In this document: positions 26,675-34,923 of the stretch, piece by piece
How positions within the stretch are numbered: the stretch's first letter is position 1
Layout of the letters: every line of letters starts with the position of its first letter
NCBI RefSeq assembly: GCF_011601265.1
Contig: NZ_JAAOLX010000001.1
Span: 723,081 to 787,080, forward strand
Length of the DNA stretch: 64,000 nucleotides
Direction of reading: 5' to 3'
From: Iodobacter violaceini
GTDB lineage: Bacteria > Pseudomonadota > Gammaproteobacteria > Burkholderiales > Chitinibacteraceae
Translations under genes and position numbers: made by a program
The notes under the pieces: model-generated
The model's input: the letters and a program-made list of their open reading frames with translations, nothing else
The model's database searches: none
Told to the model about the DNA's origin: nothing

Positions 26675-27313
26675 TTACAAAACGAGATGAATTTCCGGTG
26701 GCGGAGGCGGCAAAGCCACATCGTTGCTGACGCCTGCGCTGCTGCTGCCCACGGCCACGCTGGCGGAAACCCATTTAAAGAAACCTGAAAACGCCGAAGC
26801 ATCCATGGTATCCAGTGTCACCACGCGATCAGTCAGCTCCAGCAGGTATTCCTGCTTTGCCTTGGGGCCTGCGGCGCAAGCAATCATGGCCCCAAACTGG
26901 CACTGCTTAATCGCCGGGATGGCTTGCCTGTAGGCATGCAGATCAGAGGGGCTGCCATCGGTCATTAAAAACATCAGTGGCCGCCAGTCGCCTTTTTCAT
27001 CTTCGCTGCTCTTTTTAACATCGCGCTCAACACACGCAAGCAGCAGCTCTAATGCCGCGCCCATAAAGGTGGCACCTGCACTGGGGGAGCTCACTTCCTG
27101 CAGCTGCACATCGGCCAGCGGCGTGAGCGGCAGATATTCGCGCGCTTCTAAATCAAACGTAATAATCGACAGCGCTACACTTTCTAAAGCGTAGGGGTCC
27201 TGCCGAAGTGCACTCAGCATGGCCTGCAGCCCCACATTCACCGAGTGAATGGGCTCGCCACGCATAGAGCCTGAGGTATCAAGAAGAATATAAACGGGAA
27301 GGCGTCGGCTCAT
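26675..27313 (-). CDS. TerY-type VWA protein, short form
   Basis: A 212-residue single VWA domain. The MIDAS is complete: LLDTSGSMRG, GATFMG and MTDGSPSD. A Pro-run tail (PPPPPEIHLVL) follows. It is shorter than its neighbour at 25544 and lacks the zinc ribbon, so the pair are diverged paralogues with probably distinct partners. AAGAG before the ATG. It belongs to the same minus-strand transcription unit as the TerD-like gene upstream, although an inverted repeat (27345-27401) lies between them. Confidence 0.88.
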   Translation of the reverse strand: MSRRLPVYILLDTSGSMRGEPIHSVNVGLQAMLSALRQDPYALESVALSIITFDLEAREYLPLTPLADVQLQEVSSPSAGATFMGAALELLLACVERDVKKSSEDEKGDWRPLMFLMTDGSPSDLHAYRQAIPAIKQCQFGAMIACAAGPKAKQEYLLELTDRVVTLDTMDASAFSGFFKWVSASVAVGSSSAGVSNDVALPPPPPEIHLVL

Positions 27314-27344
27314 GATTTTCTCTTATAGGAAGCACGGATTGGAT

Positions 27345-27401
27345 CGTCATTCCCGATTAGCCCGGCACAAATACGGAACAACAGGCATTGCGGGAATGAC
27401 G
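27345..27401. repeat. Short inverted repeat (CGTCATTCCCG family)
   Basis: CGTCATTCCCG at 27345-27355 and CGGGAATGACG at 27391-27401, a perfect 11-base inverted repeat around a 35-base centre. This type of extragenic repeat is widespread in proteobacteria. It lies between two Ter genes. Confidence 0.65.
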
Positions 27402-27424
27402 CAGCCGAATCAGTCAGCACATCC

Positions 27425-28066
27425 TCAGCTGTATTGTTTAAGCCACTCTACAAATGAATCTGATTGCGATGGCGCGCCGATGGCGTTGAATTTCCAGCCG
27501 CCCGCTTCGCGGACTAATTCTGCAAACAGCATGGAGCGGCAGTTTTCATATTGCGCGCCGCCAGATAAATCAAAACGCGCCATTTCCTGACCCTTACCAT
27601 CTTCAGCACGAATAAAAGCATTTTGTACTTTGCCAAAGCTTTGGCCGTTTTCCTGGCCATTATAAATCTGTACCACAAACACCACTTTTGCATATTGCTC
27701 AGGCAAATCATTCAGCTTAACGATCACCTGCTCATCATCCCCCTCGCCTGCACCGGTACGGTTATCTCCCGTCATCCAGATCTGGCCGGAATGATGGCGC
27801 ATCGAGTTAAAAAAGATAATATCGCCGCCTACCAGAGTAGAACGCCCGCCTTCTGTACTGCCAAAGTTCTGCACCTTGCCATCAGCACCACAAAGAAAAG
27901 CGATCACATCCAAATCGTACTCAGCTTCTTTTTTAGCAAACAAACCGCCTAAAAAGCCTTTCTTTTCTTCCCGAATATCCCAGCCCAAACCAATGGTTAC
28001 CATGGAGAGATCGTTCTCGTTTTTTTTGAGACTAATCCCCTGGCCTTTTTTGAGGGTCACTGCCAT
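27425..28066 (-). CDS. TerD-family protein, TerX/TerF-like
   Basis: A 213-residue TerD-fold protein beginning MAVTLKKGQGISLKKNEN after AAGGATAAACTT; an upstream in-frame extension is not used. DLDVIAFLCGADGK is the metal-site strand and [15 protein letters not shown] the calcium loop. An insertion rich in Lys (FLGGLFAKKEAE) follows the GLGWD strand. The C-terminal SFVEWLKQYS differs from TerD/TerE and resembles that of the AIM24-like protein in this locus. Exact subfamily is uncertain. Confidence 0.86.
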   Translation of the reverse strand: MAVTLKKGQGISLKKNENDLSMVTIGLGWDIREEKKGFLGGLFAKKEAEYDLDVIAFLCGADGKVQNFGSTEGGRSTLVGGDIIFFNSMRHHSGQIWMTGDNRTGAGEGDDEQVIVKLNDLPEQYAKVVFVVQIYNGQENGQSFGKVQNAFIRAEDGKGQEMARFDLSGGAQYENCRSMLFAELVREAGGWKFNAIGAPSQSDSFVEWLKQYS

Positions 28067-28184
28067 AAGTTTATCCTTACAAAAATCGCCATTAGCAGGC
28101 GGAAAAACAAGAGAAGCACGCAAAGCCAAACCAGCCATCACCTGGCCTTACTATATAAATAAGTAAAACCAGGCAAGCTGCAAA

Positions 28185-28763
28185 TTAGCTGGCTGAAATA
28201 CCAAACTGTGCACACAGAGGGCCAAGGCCGCCTGCAAAGCCCTGACCTACCGCTTTGAACTTCCACTCGGCGTTGTGGCGATACACTTCACCAAAAATCA
28301 TGGCGGTTTCGGTACTGTAGTCTTCTGATAAATCAAAGCGCACGATTTCTACATTATTATCCAGATTAACTACCCGCATAAATGCGTCTTTCACCTGACC
28401 AAAGTTTTGCTTACGCTTATCTGCCTCGTGAATGGTGACGCACACGGCAATGCGTGTGACATCTGCAGGCACTTTTTCCAGATTAATTTTAAGCGCCTCA
28501 TCATCGCCGTCCCCTGCACCCGTGCGATTATCGCCAGTGTGCTCTACCGAGCCGCAGCTTGATTTCAGCTGATTGTAAAAAATGAAATCTGCATCGCTGC
28601 GCACTTTGCCATTGTCGGCCAGCAAAAATGCGGTGGCATCCAGATCGAAATCTGCGCCATCAGTAGAGCGGGCATCCCAACCCAGACCAAGCAGAATCGA
28701 CTTCAGGCCCGGTTCGGTTTTAGACAGAGAAACATTGCCACCTTTGTTTAATGAAATAGCCAT
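28185..28763 (-). CDS. terD: TerD
   Basis: A 192-residue TerD-fold protein of the tellurite/stress resistance family, cytoplasmic and calcium-binding by family knowledge. [52 protein letters not shown] and the ending [15 protein letters not shown] match TerD closely. The ATG after AGGATCAAAA is the start; an upstream in-frame Met lacks a site. It is the first gene of the minus-strand locus, with a 349-base non-coding leader that should hold the main promoter. Confidence 0.92.
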   Translation of the reverse strand: MAISLNKGGNVSLSKTEPGLKSILLGLGWDARSTDGADFDLDATAFLLADNGKVRSDADFIFYNQLKSSCGSVEHTGDNRTGAGDGDDEALKINLEKVPADVTRIAVCVTIHEADKRKQNFGQVKDAFMRVVNLDNNVEIVRFDLSEDYSTETAMIFGEVYRHNAEWKFKAVGQGFAGGLGPLCAQFGISAS

Positions 28764-29111
28764 TTTTGATCCTTTTTGATTAAAAAAAACATTGCATCTC
28801 ACAGGGCATAGCCAGCCCTTTTTGAGCTATAAAACCGCCACTTAAAAATAATCTGTCCCATACTGCCTGGCACGTTTTATACAGTCAATATTTTTACAAG
28901 CAAAGAAATATAGCACCAAATTTATTACCTTTTAAAGCTTACAAAAACCCTAATAAAATATTGTAAACCTTAGGAATGACATCGTCTTATACAAAGCACT
29001 GAACAGGTGCTAATTATCAAATTTTTGATCATGAATTCATTGATAAGACGGAATTTCACCTGACTGGCAAATAACAAAGCTAAATAAACCAGCGCATCCC
29101 CCAGCACGACT
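28764..29111. other. Leader and promoter region of the Ter locus
   Basis: 348 AT-rich bases with no gene, between terD and the convergent end of the LysR gene. On the minus strand TTGCTT (28898-28903) and TATAAA (28876-28881), 16 bases apart, are the best sigma-70-like pair. Several other AT-rich hexamers make the choice uncertain. Confidence 0.45.
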
Positions 29112-30020
29112 CTATTTTGTTTGTAAAACCTGCTCTAACAGATCTAAAAACACCCTTGTTTTAGCGGGCATCAACCGGCGCTCAGGAAAAACCGCCCACG
29201 CGGGCACGGCAGGTAAACACCAATCCGGCAAAATGCGCACCAGTTTGCCCTCCTGCAGATAGGGCCTGGCAAACGATTCAGTCACCGCCAGCACGCCCAT
29301 ACCCTGACACGCCAGCCGCACCAGCAGCTGAGGCGAATTAATACTGAATTTGGCCACCGGCTGAAAGAGATGCTGTGTTTTACCCTGCTGCAATACCCAG
29401 GGCATGGCCCCCCCCTGCCGGCTGAGTACAGCCAGCGTGTCGTGCCCGGCAAGCTGACCGGGATGCTCAGGCAAACCACGCTGAGCAATATATTGCGGCG
29501 AGGCATAGAGGCCCGAGCCAAACAAAGCCAGCCGCCGCGCAGACAGATGAGCATCGCTGGGCAGCTCGCCAATTCTGATCGCCAGATCAAAGTTTTCGCC
29601 CAGGATATCCACCCTGCGCGGCGAGATATCAATCTCAAAGCGGATCAGCGGATAGCGCTTGCTAAAGTCGCTTAAAAAACTATTCATATCCCAGCCCCCC
29701 ATATCCCCCGGCAAAGAGATCCGCAGCAAGCCGCCTGGCTCTGCCTGCCTGTGCTCAACCAGTGCCACAGCCGCATCTACTTCGCTGGCAATTTGCTGAG
29801 CATGATCCAGCACATGCTGGCCAAACTCGGTGAGCATCAGCTTGCGCGTGCTGCGGGTTAACAGCCGCTCGCCCAGCACCGTTTCCATATTGGCAATCCG
29901 CCGCGATACGGTTGATTTTGGCAGGCCGGTACGCCCGGCCGCTTTGCTAAAACTGCCGCACTCCACCACACGGGCAAACAGCACTAAATCATTTGCTTCA
30001 ATCTTCATCATCACTGCCAT
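29112..30020 (-). CDS. LysR family transcriptional regulator
   Basis: A 302-residue regulator with an N-terminal winged helix-turn-helix (SFSKAAGRTGLPKSTVSRRI, about 22-41) and a periplasmic-binding-type effector domain. It is divergent from an azoreductase gene. The ATG at 30020 has GGTGG eight bases upstream. A perfect 9-base inverted repeat overlaps its start codon, so binding there would block its own translation or transcription start. It probably controls the azoreductase and itself in response to a quinone, azo dye or oxidant; the effector is not known. Confidence 0.9.
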   Translation of the reverse strand: MAVMMKIEANDLVLFARVVECGSFSKAAGRTGLPKSTVSRRIANMETVLGERLLTRSTRKLMLTEFGQHVLDHAQQIASEVDAAVALVEHRQAEPGGLLRISLPGDMGGWDMNSFLSDFSKRYPLIRFEIDISPRRVDILGENFDLAIRIGELPSDAHLSARRLALFGSGLYASPQYIAQRGLPEHPGQLAGHDTLAVLSRQGGAMPWVLQQGKTQHLFQPVAKFSINSPQLLVRLACQGMGVLAVTESFARPYLQEGKLVRILPDWCLPAVPAWAVFPERRLMPAKTRVFLDLLEQVLQTK

Positions 30021-30040
30021 TGTTCCACCAATGGAACAAT
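30019..30040. promoter_or_regulatory. Probable LysR operator between lysR and azoR
   Basis: ATTGTTCCA-CCAA-TGGAACAAT, a perfect 9-base inverted repeat containing the T-N11-A pattern of LysR-type sites. It overlaps the LysR start codon and lies about 85 bases upstream of azoR. Confidence 0.65.
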
Positions 30041-30123
30041 ACTATCCATTTTATGGTCTTCTGCCCATTTAATGCGGAGGTTACATTAGCGTCATTCCAA
30101 CGCAGCACAGAAGAGATCAAGCC

Positions 30124-30723
30124 ATGAACATCTTACAAATCAACTCCAGCGCACGCAGCAACGGTGCTTTTTCTACCCAACTGGCGAATGTGCTGGCTGA
30201 AAAACTGCTCGCAGGCCATGCTGGCTCCAAACTGGTTTTGCGTGATTTAGCCATCAACCCGCATCCGGTACTGGATGAAGCTACATTAGGCGCCTTGATG
30301 ACGGCCCCGGAAGTACGGACTGCGGAGCAAGCAGCCAGCGTAGCCAGAAACGATGCTCTGATCGCAGAAGTGCAAGCTGCCGACACTTTAATCATCGCAG
30401 CGCCGATGTATAACTTTGGCATCACCGCTCAGCTTAAAAACTGGATCGACGCCATTGCCCGCGCAGGCGTCACCTTTAAATACAGCGCCAATGGCCCGGA
30501 AGGCTTGCTGACAGGCAAACAAGTGTATGTGGTGCTGACCCGTGGCGGCGTGCATCGCGGCACCGCTGGCGACACCATTGCCGACTATATGCGCACCGTT
30601 TTAGGCTTTTTAGGCATGAAAAACGTTGAGTTTATCTACGCCGAAGGCCTGAATATGGGCGATGAAATGCAAAGCAAAGGCATCAGCCAGGCCCGCAGCG
30701 AGATTGAACTGGCGGTGGCTTAA
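30124..30723 (+). CDS. azoR: FMN-dependent NADH:azoreductase / quinone reductase
   Basis: A 199-residue flavodoxin-fold enzyme that reduces azo compounds and quinones by two-electron transfer from NADH through FMN. The N-terminal [17 protein letters not shown] phosphate loop, the flavin-binding [17 protein letters not shown] (about 99-115) and TRGGVH are all family motifs. Length is standard. Divergent LysR gene upstream and a pirin-family gene downstream suggest a small electrophile-defence unit. An inverted repeat of family C follows the stop. Confidence 0.93.
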   Translation: MNILQINSSARSNGAFSTQLANVLAEKLLAGHAGSKLVLRDLAINPHPVLDEATLGALMTAPEVRTAEQAASVARNDALIAEVQAADTLIIAAPMYNFGITAQLKNWIDAIARAGVTFKYSANGPEGLLTGKQVYVVLTRGGVHRGTAGDTIADYMRTVLGFLGMKNVEFIYAEGLNMGDEMQSKGISQARSEIELAVA

Positions 30724-30767
30724 GGCAAAAGGCTGCAGGCACAGAGAATTCAGCGTTTAAAAGAATC

Positions 30768-30836
30768 GTAGGGCGGGTGCAACCCGCCGAGCTTTGAGAC
30801 GAGATGCGAAAAAACGGCGGGTTGCACCCGCCCTAC
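30768..30836. repeat. Inverted repeat family C, perfect copy
   Basis: Perfect 21-base arms (30768-30788 and 30816-30836), beginning GTAGGGCGGGTGCAACCC, around a 27-base centre. It could act as a terminator between azoR and the pirin gene. Related sequences: 38043-38111 and half copies at 14455-14482 and 20379-20397. Confidence 0.8.
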
Positions 30837-30878
30837 AAAAATAGAACTGGGTTTTGTTTGCACCAATGGAGAACCACC

Positions 30879-31736
30879 ATGAACACCGAACTGGTAAACC
30901 GCCCCCGCACAGTTGAAAGAAAAGTACAGGGCCGCGCCGTAATGGAAGGTGCCGGGGTCAAAATTAACCGTGCGCTGACCCAATCTTTGCAACTAAGACT
31001 CGACCCCTTTTTAATGCTCGACGCCTTTAAAAGCGACGATCCGCAAGATTATCTGGCTGGCTTTCCGGAGCACCCACACCGAGGCTTTGAAACCGTCACC
31101 TATATGATTGCCGGAAAAATGCGCCACAAAGACAGCGCGGGCCACGAAGGCCTGCTGGAAAACGGCGGTGTGCAATGGATGAGCGCAGCCAGCGGCGTGG
31201 TGCATTCCGAAATGCCCGAGCAGGAAAACGGCAGAATGGAAGGCTTTCAGCTTTGGCTAAACCTGCCAGCAACAGAAAAAATGAGCGCGCCTTGGTACAA
31301 GGATTTTAAAACCGTACCCAGCGTTGTCACCGATGCAGGCGTAGCCGTGCATGTGATCGCAGGCCAAAGCCACGGCACCAGGGGGCTGGTGGAAAAAGCC
31401 GCCACCCAGGCGCTGTATTTAGATGTGCATCTGCCCGCAGGCAGCGAATTTAGCCAGGCTATCCCTGCCGGGCACAATGCCTTTATCTATGTTTATCGCG
31501 GCGATGTGGAGATTGAAGGCACACCGGTTGCCAGCGAGCAACTGGCCATTTTTGCCAATGAAGAGAACAGCGACGGCATCCGCATCCAAAGCTCCGCTGC
31601 CAGCCGTGTACTGCTGTTTTCTGGCCAGCCACTCAAAGAGCCTATCGTGCAATACGGGCCATTTGTGATGAATACGCAGGAGGAGATCACTCAGGCGGTG
31701 ATGGATTTCAGGGCGGGGAGATTGGGAAAGTTGTAA
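30879..31736 (+). CDS. Pirin family protein
   Basis: A 285-residue bicupin of the pirin family. The N-terminal cupin has the metal-binding histidines in EHPHRGFETVTYMI (about 62-75) and HKDSAGHEG, and GVVHSEMPEQ provides His and Glu. Some pirins are quercetin 2,3-dioxygenases, others transcription cofactors; the role here is open. The start at MNTELVNRP follows GGAG; a longer upstream frame comes from the repeat and is rejected. It follows azoR, which supports a function in aromatic or quinone stress. Confidence 0.9.
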   Translation: MNTELVNRPRTVERKVQGRAVMEGAGVKINRALTQSLQLRLDPFLMLDAFKSDDPQDYLAGFPEHPHRGFETVTYMIAGKMRHKDSAGHEGLLENGGVQWMSAASGVVHSEMPEQENGRMEGFQLWLNLPATEKMSAPWYKDFKTVPSVVTDAGVAVHVIAGQSHGTRGLVEKAATQALYLDVHLPAGSEFSQAIPAGHNAFIYVYRGDVEIEGTPVASEQLAIFANEENSDGIRIQSSAASRVLLFSGQPLKEPIVQYGPFVMNTQEEITQAVMDFRAGRLGKL

Positions 31737-31778
31737 TTAAAAGATGACAAAACATGGATTTTGCCATCTTCCAAAAAG

Positions 31779-32933
31779 CTATTGAATAAGCGCCGAGCTA
31801 GGTTTACCAGAAGCACTAATTAAGTGGTTTATAGCTATTTTATTAAAGAACACTGGGCGGTTCTCTAGCCAGCTAGTTTGTGCTGGCCGTAAATTCCCAG
31901 TGTAAATTCCCCCCTGAAGCACTGAGAAAATAGGTATGCCTGCATTGCTATTTATGAATTTCTTTTCCGCATCAATGACAACGACATCAATACCACTTAC
32001 TTTTCTAACTTCATATGGTGATTGCCCTATCAAGGATGGAATTGATGCCCCATTACTATTTAAAAACTCATAATGCATTACTTTTTTATTTTTCATGTCG
32101 AAAGTCAAAGCGTATTTCATATTTTCATGGTCAGTATAAAATCCCTTACCCTCTTGAAAATGCTCAATAAATTTATCTACGCTGCTAAAATTCGCTAAAT
32201 AATAACCTCTTACCTGATACACATCTTTCAATGCTGTATTAACTCGGTAATATGCTCTTGCTCCTTCAGGAAAGCCGCCATTTAACATTTTATCGGTCCA
32301 GGCAACGGATGCAGGCAAGGTGCTTTTTATATCATTTTTATCCATAGAGCTATCATAAAAATCCAGCAAGCTTTTTCCAGCAATATTTTTCTCTCCATAA
32401 TGGATTAGATAAATATCTTCGCTATCAATAGCGTAATTTTGTAACTCGCCGGTTTTAATTGACTCAGTAGAGTTGGCGGTTGATACCCAGCCTGAATTCA
32501 ATAAAAAACTACCATAAATTGTGTTAATTCCATCAATAGGAAAATACAAATTCTCTCTAATATTGGAAGTGCTCGTTCTAAAAAAATTTCCATCATACTC
32601 AAAAAAGCCTACATTCATTACTCCATTCACATTTTGATACTGCTTATAGTTTCCTGGCCTGCGCCCCATTCCTCCCTGGTCAGGTGTTAAAATGGAATAC
32701 GCACCACTAGCACCAAAAACATCTTCCGCCTTAACGAAATTTAAATCCGCAACCGGAATGGGAAACTGAGGAGTAGATGGAGGCTGCGGAATGGGAAGCG
32801 GTGAAGTAGAACCAGAAGGAGTTAGAGGAGCAGGAACTGACGAAGTGGTTGCTGCAGTTTCACTTCCTCCTCCCCCACAAGCCGACAGTACTGAACCCAA
32901 AAAAAATAGAAAAAAGCACTCTTTCATTTTCAT
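31779..32933 (-). CDS. Orphan AT-rich lipoprotein, unknown function
   Basis: A 384-residue putative lipoprotein. MKMKECFFLFFLGSVLSACG has a signal peptide and lipobox LSAC at about residues 16-19, then a Gly run and a Thr/Ser/Pro linker (residues about 25-60). The remaining 320 residues look globular (PDQGGMGRRPGNYKQY, DFYDSSMDKNDIKS) and match no family I know. Codon use and base content are clearly more AT-rich than in neighbours and the 250 bases upstream are extremely AT-rich, which suggests recent gain by transfer. Likely outer-membrane or surface location. Confidence 0.7.
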   Translation of the reverse strand: MKMKECFFLFFLGSVLSACGGGGSETAATTSSVPAPLTPSGSTSPLPIPQPPSTPQFPIPVADLNFVKAEDVFGASGAYSILTPDQGGMGRRPGNYKQYQNVNGVMNVGFFEYDGNFFRTSTSNIRENLYFPIDGINTIYGSFLLNSGWVSTANSTESIKTGELQNYAIDSEDIYLIHYGEKNIAGKSLLDFYDSSMDKNDIKSTLPASVAWTDKMLNGGFPEGARAYYRVNTALKDVYQVRGYYLANFSSVDKFIEHFQEGKGFYTDHENMKYALTFDMKNKKVMHYEFLNSNGASIPSLIGQSPYEVRKVSGIDVVVIDAEKKFINSNAGIPIFSVLQGGIYTGNLRPAQTSWLENRPVFFNKIAINHLISASGKPSSALIQ

Positions 32934-33182
32934 TTAATGCTCAACACCATAAATTAAAAAAGCATAGTAAACAAAACAATAAAAAATTGAAAAAAATAAT
33001 AATAAAAAGTGCAAAAAACAAACAAAATACAACACCTAATTAGCAGAAATTTAAATTTTTATTTCATTAAATAATCTCTGCACAAATAAGAGCACCTTAA
33101 CAAAAAATAAATACTTTTTGATGAGCAAGTGGATGTAAAATATATTTGTGCAGAGCATTCACAAACCAATTACAACTAACAC

Positions 33183-33611
33183 TCATAGCAAATAACGATT
33201 CCGCTGCTCAGCTAACTGAGAAGTATATTCAACAAACTCAAACTGAATATCCTCCCCCAGCATAAAGTAAGCGCTATCCCGGTAAGCATCGCTCCCGCCC
33301 GCATGGTCGAGCATAAAGCCCGCGTTTTCCAGGTTTTGCATCGTTTCTTTTAAAGACGGCACCACAAAGCCAAGGTGCTTTACACCGACCAGATGGGTTT
33401 TCCAGCCCGGCCCTTCCCCTGTTCCGCCACTTTGCAGGGCGATATAGGCAAAATCATCGCCAATATGCAGCCAGTCGATTTCTGCCCCAAACCATTCCAT
33501 TTTGCCTCTGCCACGGATTTTCCAACCGGGGATAGCGATTTGTATAAAACGCACGGCCCGGTCCAGATCGCTCACCGTGATATTTGCATGCTCCAGATAC
33601 GCTTGTTTCAT
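33183..33611 (-). CDS. VOC superfamily protein (glyoxalase/dioxygenase fold)
   Basis: A 142-residue protein with two beta-alpha-beta-beta-beta modules. The N-terminal LEHANITVSDLDRAVRF, the middle GVKHLGFVVPS and the C-terminal DIQFEFVEYTS carry the usual metal-site positions (His, His/Glu). It could be a glyoxalase, a resistance or a binding protein. The start at 33611 has AAGGAG in front. It is driven by a promoter with a 19-base spacer shared with the divergent SoxR-type gene, so it should be induced when that regulator is oxidised. Confidence 0.85.
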   Translation of the reverse strand: MKQAYLEHANITVSDLDRAVRFIQIAIPGWKIRGRGKMEWFGAEIDWLHIGDDFAYIALQSGGTGEGPGWKTHLVGVKHLGFVVPSLKETMQNLENAGFMLDHAGGSDAYRDSAYFMLGEDIQFEFVEYTSQLAEQRNRYLL

Positions 33612-33644
33612 GATTGCCACTCCTTATGATTTAAATGCCATCTC

Positions 33645-33675
33645 ACTATGCAAGTTAAAGTAAACTTTAAGTCAA
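33645..33675 (-). promoter_or_regulatory. MerR/SoxR-type promoter of the VOC gene
   Basis: Minus-strand TTGACT (33670-33675) and CATAGT (33645-33650) are separated by 19 bases, the long spacer typical of MerR-family activated promoters. The spacer holds a near-palindrome, AAAGTTTACTTT flanked by TA/AA. The divergent SoxR-like gene begins about 20 bases away. Confidence 0.7.
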
Positions 33676-33696
33676 GTGTGTTAAGGAGCTTTTTTC

Positions 33697-34161
33697 ATGA
33701 CTACTTTGATTTCTATCGGCACTCTGGCTAAACGCTCTGGGGTGAAAGCCAGTGCACTGCGCTTTTATGAGAGCAAAGGCTTAATCAGCAGCCTGCGCAG
33801 CAATGGGCAAACGCGGCAGTTTCCAAGAGAAGTGCTGCGCAGGGTGGCGTTTATTCGCGTCGCGCAAAATGTGGGGCTAAGCCTTGAAGATATCGCAGCG
33901 GCACTCGCCTCCCTGCCCCAGCAAAGAACACCCACGCCGGAGGACTGGGCGCAGCTTTCAGAATCCTGGCGGCCCATGCTGCAAGCCAGAATCGATGCGC
34001 TAACGGCACTGCAAACGCAATTGGATTCCTGCATAGGCTGTGGCTGTTTATCACTGCAAAAATGCAGCCTGTATAACAGCGACGACCAGGCCCGCCACTT
34101 GGGATCAGGGCCACGGTTTTTGTTGGGGGATAGCGCAGCTGATTTGGCTCTGAAGGAGTAA
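33697..34161 (+). CDS. soxR: SoxR-type MerR family redox-sensing regulator
   Basis: A 154-residue MerR-family activator. The N-terminal winged helix reads IGTLAKRSGVKASALRFYES, a dimerisation helix follows, and the C-terminal CIGCGCLSLQKC (about 113-124) is the four-cysteine [2Fe-2S] site of SoxR. Oxidation of the cluster by redox-cycling compounds or superoxide would twist the long-spacer promoter of the divergent VOC gene into an active form. AAGGAG precedes the ATG. No soxS gene is visible; in most bacteria outside the enterics SoxR controls a few local genes directly. Confidence 0.9.
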   Translation: MTTLISIGTLAKRSGVKASALRFYESKGLISSLRSNGQTRQFPREVLRRVAFIRVAQNVGLSLEDIAAALASLPQQRTPTPEDWAQLSESWRPMLQARIDALTALQTQLDSCIGCGCLSLQKCSLYNSDDQARHLGSGPRFLLGDSAADLALKE

Positions 34162-34187
34162 AGACATTTTTTGCTTACGGATAACAC

Positions 34188-34663
34188 TCATGTTTTTAAA
34201 ATTTCCAACAAATTTTCCGGAAAAACAATCTCATCTGTCTGCGCCAGCTCCTCTGGAGTCCACCAGCGGTGTTGCTTCATCACTTCCATTTCTAATGCGC
34301 TCCAGGCAGCCTGGTCAGGAGCAACTTTATCCATCCGTACAATAAAATATCGTTCATCCGCAATCACAGATTCGCCATCCGGCAATTTCATCATAAATTC
34401 CTGCCTGGCAATTTCATCATAAATTCCTGCCTGGCAATTTCCTGACTAATTGAGTAATTGTGCGATCCAATTTCTTCAGCAAATTCCCGCGCAGCAGCTT
34501 CTGCAAAACTCTCGTTCTCTTCAACGCCCCCTCCAGGAGTGGCCCAGTAGGACTTCCCGGCCAAAGCCCCCCTTGTAAATACAAAGTGAAATAATAAAAT
34601 ATGGTTTTCTGGTGACAACACCAGTAAACGTGCAGATGGGCGACGCCGCATGGGTAAATCCAA
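34188..34663 (-). pseudogene. NUDIX hydrolase disrupted by 26-bp tandem duplication
   Basis: The first part (34663 down to 34391) encodes a NUDIX fold with the full box GGGVEENESFAEAAAREFAE then EIG, but the frame then ends early. The second part (34394 down to 34188) encodes the remainder (KLPDGESVIADERYFIVRMD). The break coincides with two tandem copies of a 26-base unit (34381-34406 and 34407-34432). Removing one copy restores one continuous reading frame of about 150 residues (EIARQEFMMKLPDGESV across the join). The start is TTG 34663 or ATG 34651. An intact protein would hydrolyse a nucleoside diphosphate derivative. Confidence 0.85.
34381..34432. repeat. 26-bp tandem duplication
   Basis: Two identical 26-base units beginning GGCAATTTCATCATAAATTC, followed by a further 8 bases (GGCAATTT) of the unit. 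The length is not a multiple of three, so it shifts the NUDIX frame. Confidence 0.95.
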
Positions 34664-34923
34664 ATAGTGGGATGTTGATTAACTTAATTAACTACAGATT
34701 AAACAGGCAATTGGGACTGCAATTATGTGTTTAGCCCCCGTATTCCATTCAAGTATTTTTATCCGCCGGGCAATCATAAAACGAATCACTCCAAACAAAA
34801 TACGTATCACATCCTCAGACTTAAGCCCCTCGCTGGCAAATCCGCCCAATTTACATTTCACCTCAGCACGCCCTGCCACAAAACCCGCTAAAATAGCGGT
34901 CTTCCCTTGCACAAAGCGCTTCG

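Noticed and set aside
13053..28763. Reading the Ter locus as an anti-phage defence island
   Set aside because: Some Ter modules are suspected of phage-related roles, but no nuclease, toxin or known defence effector is present here, so the claim would go beyond the sequence.
34688..34912. 74-codon minus-strand frame upstream of the first glycosyltransferase gene
   Set aside because: No ribosome-binding site or recognisable domain; it may be a decayed gene but evidence is too weak to list.
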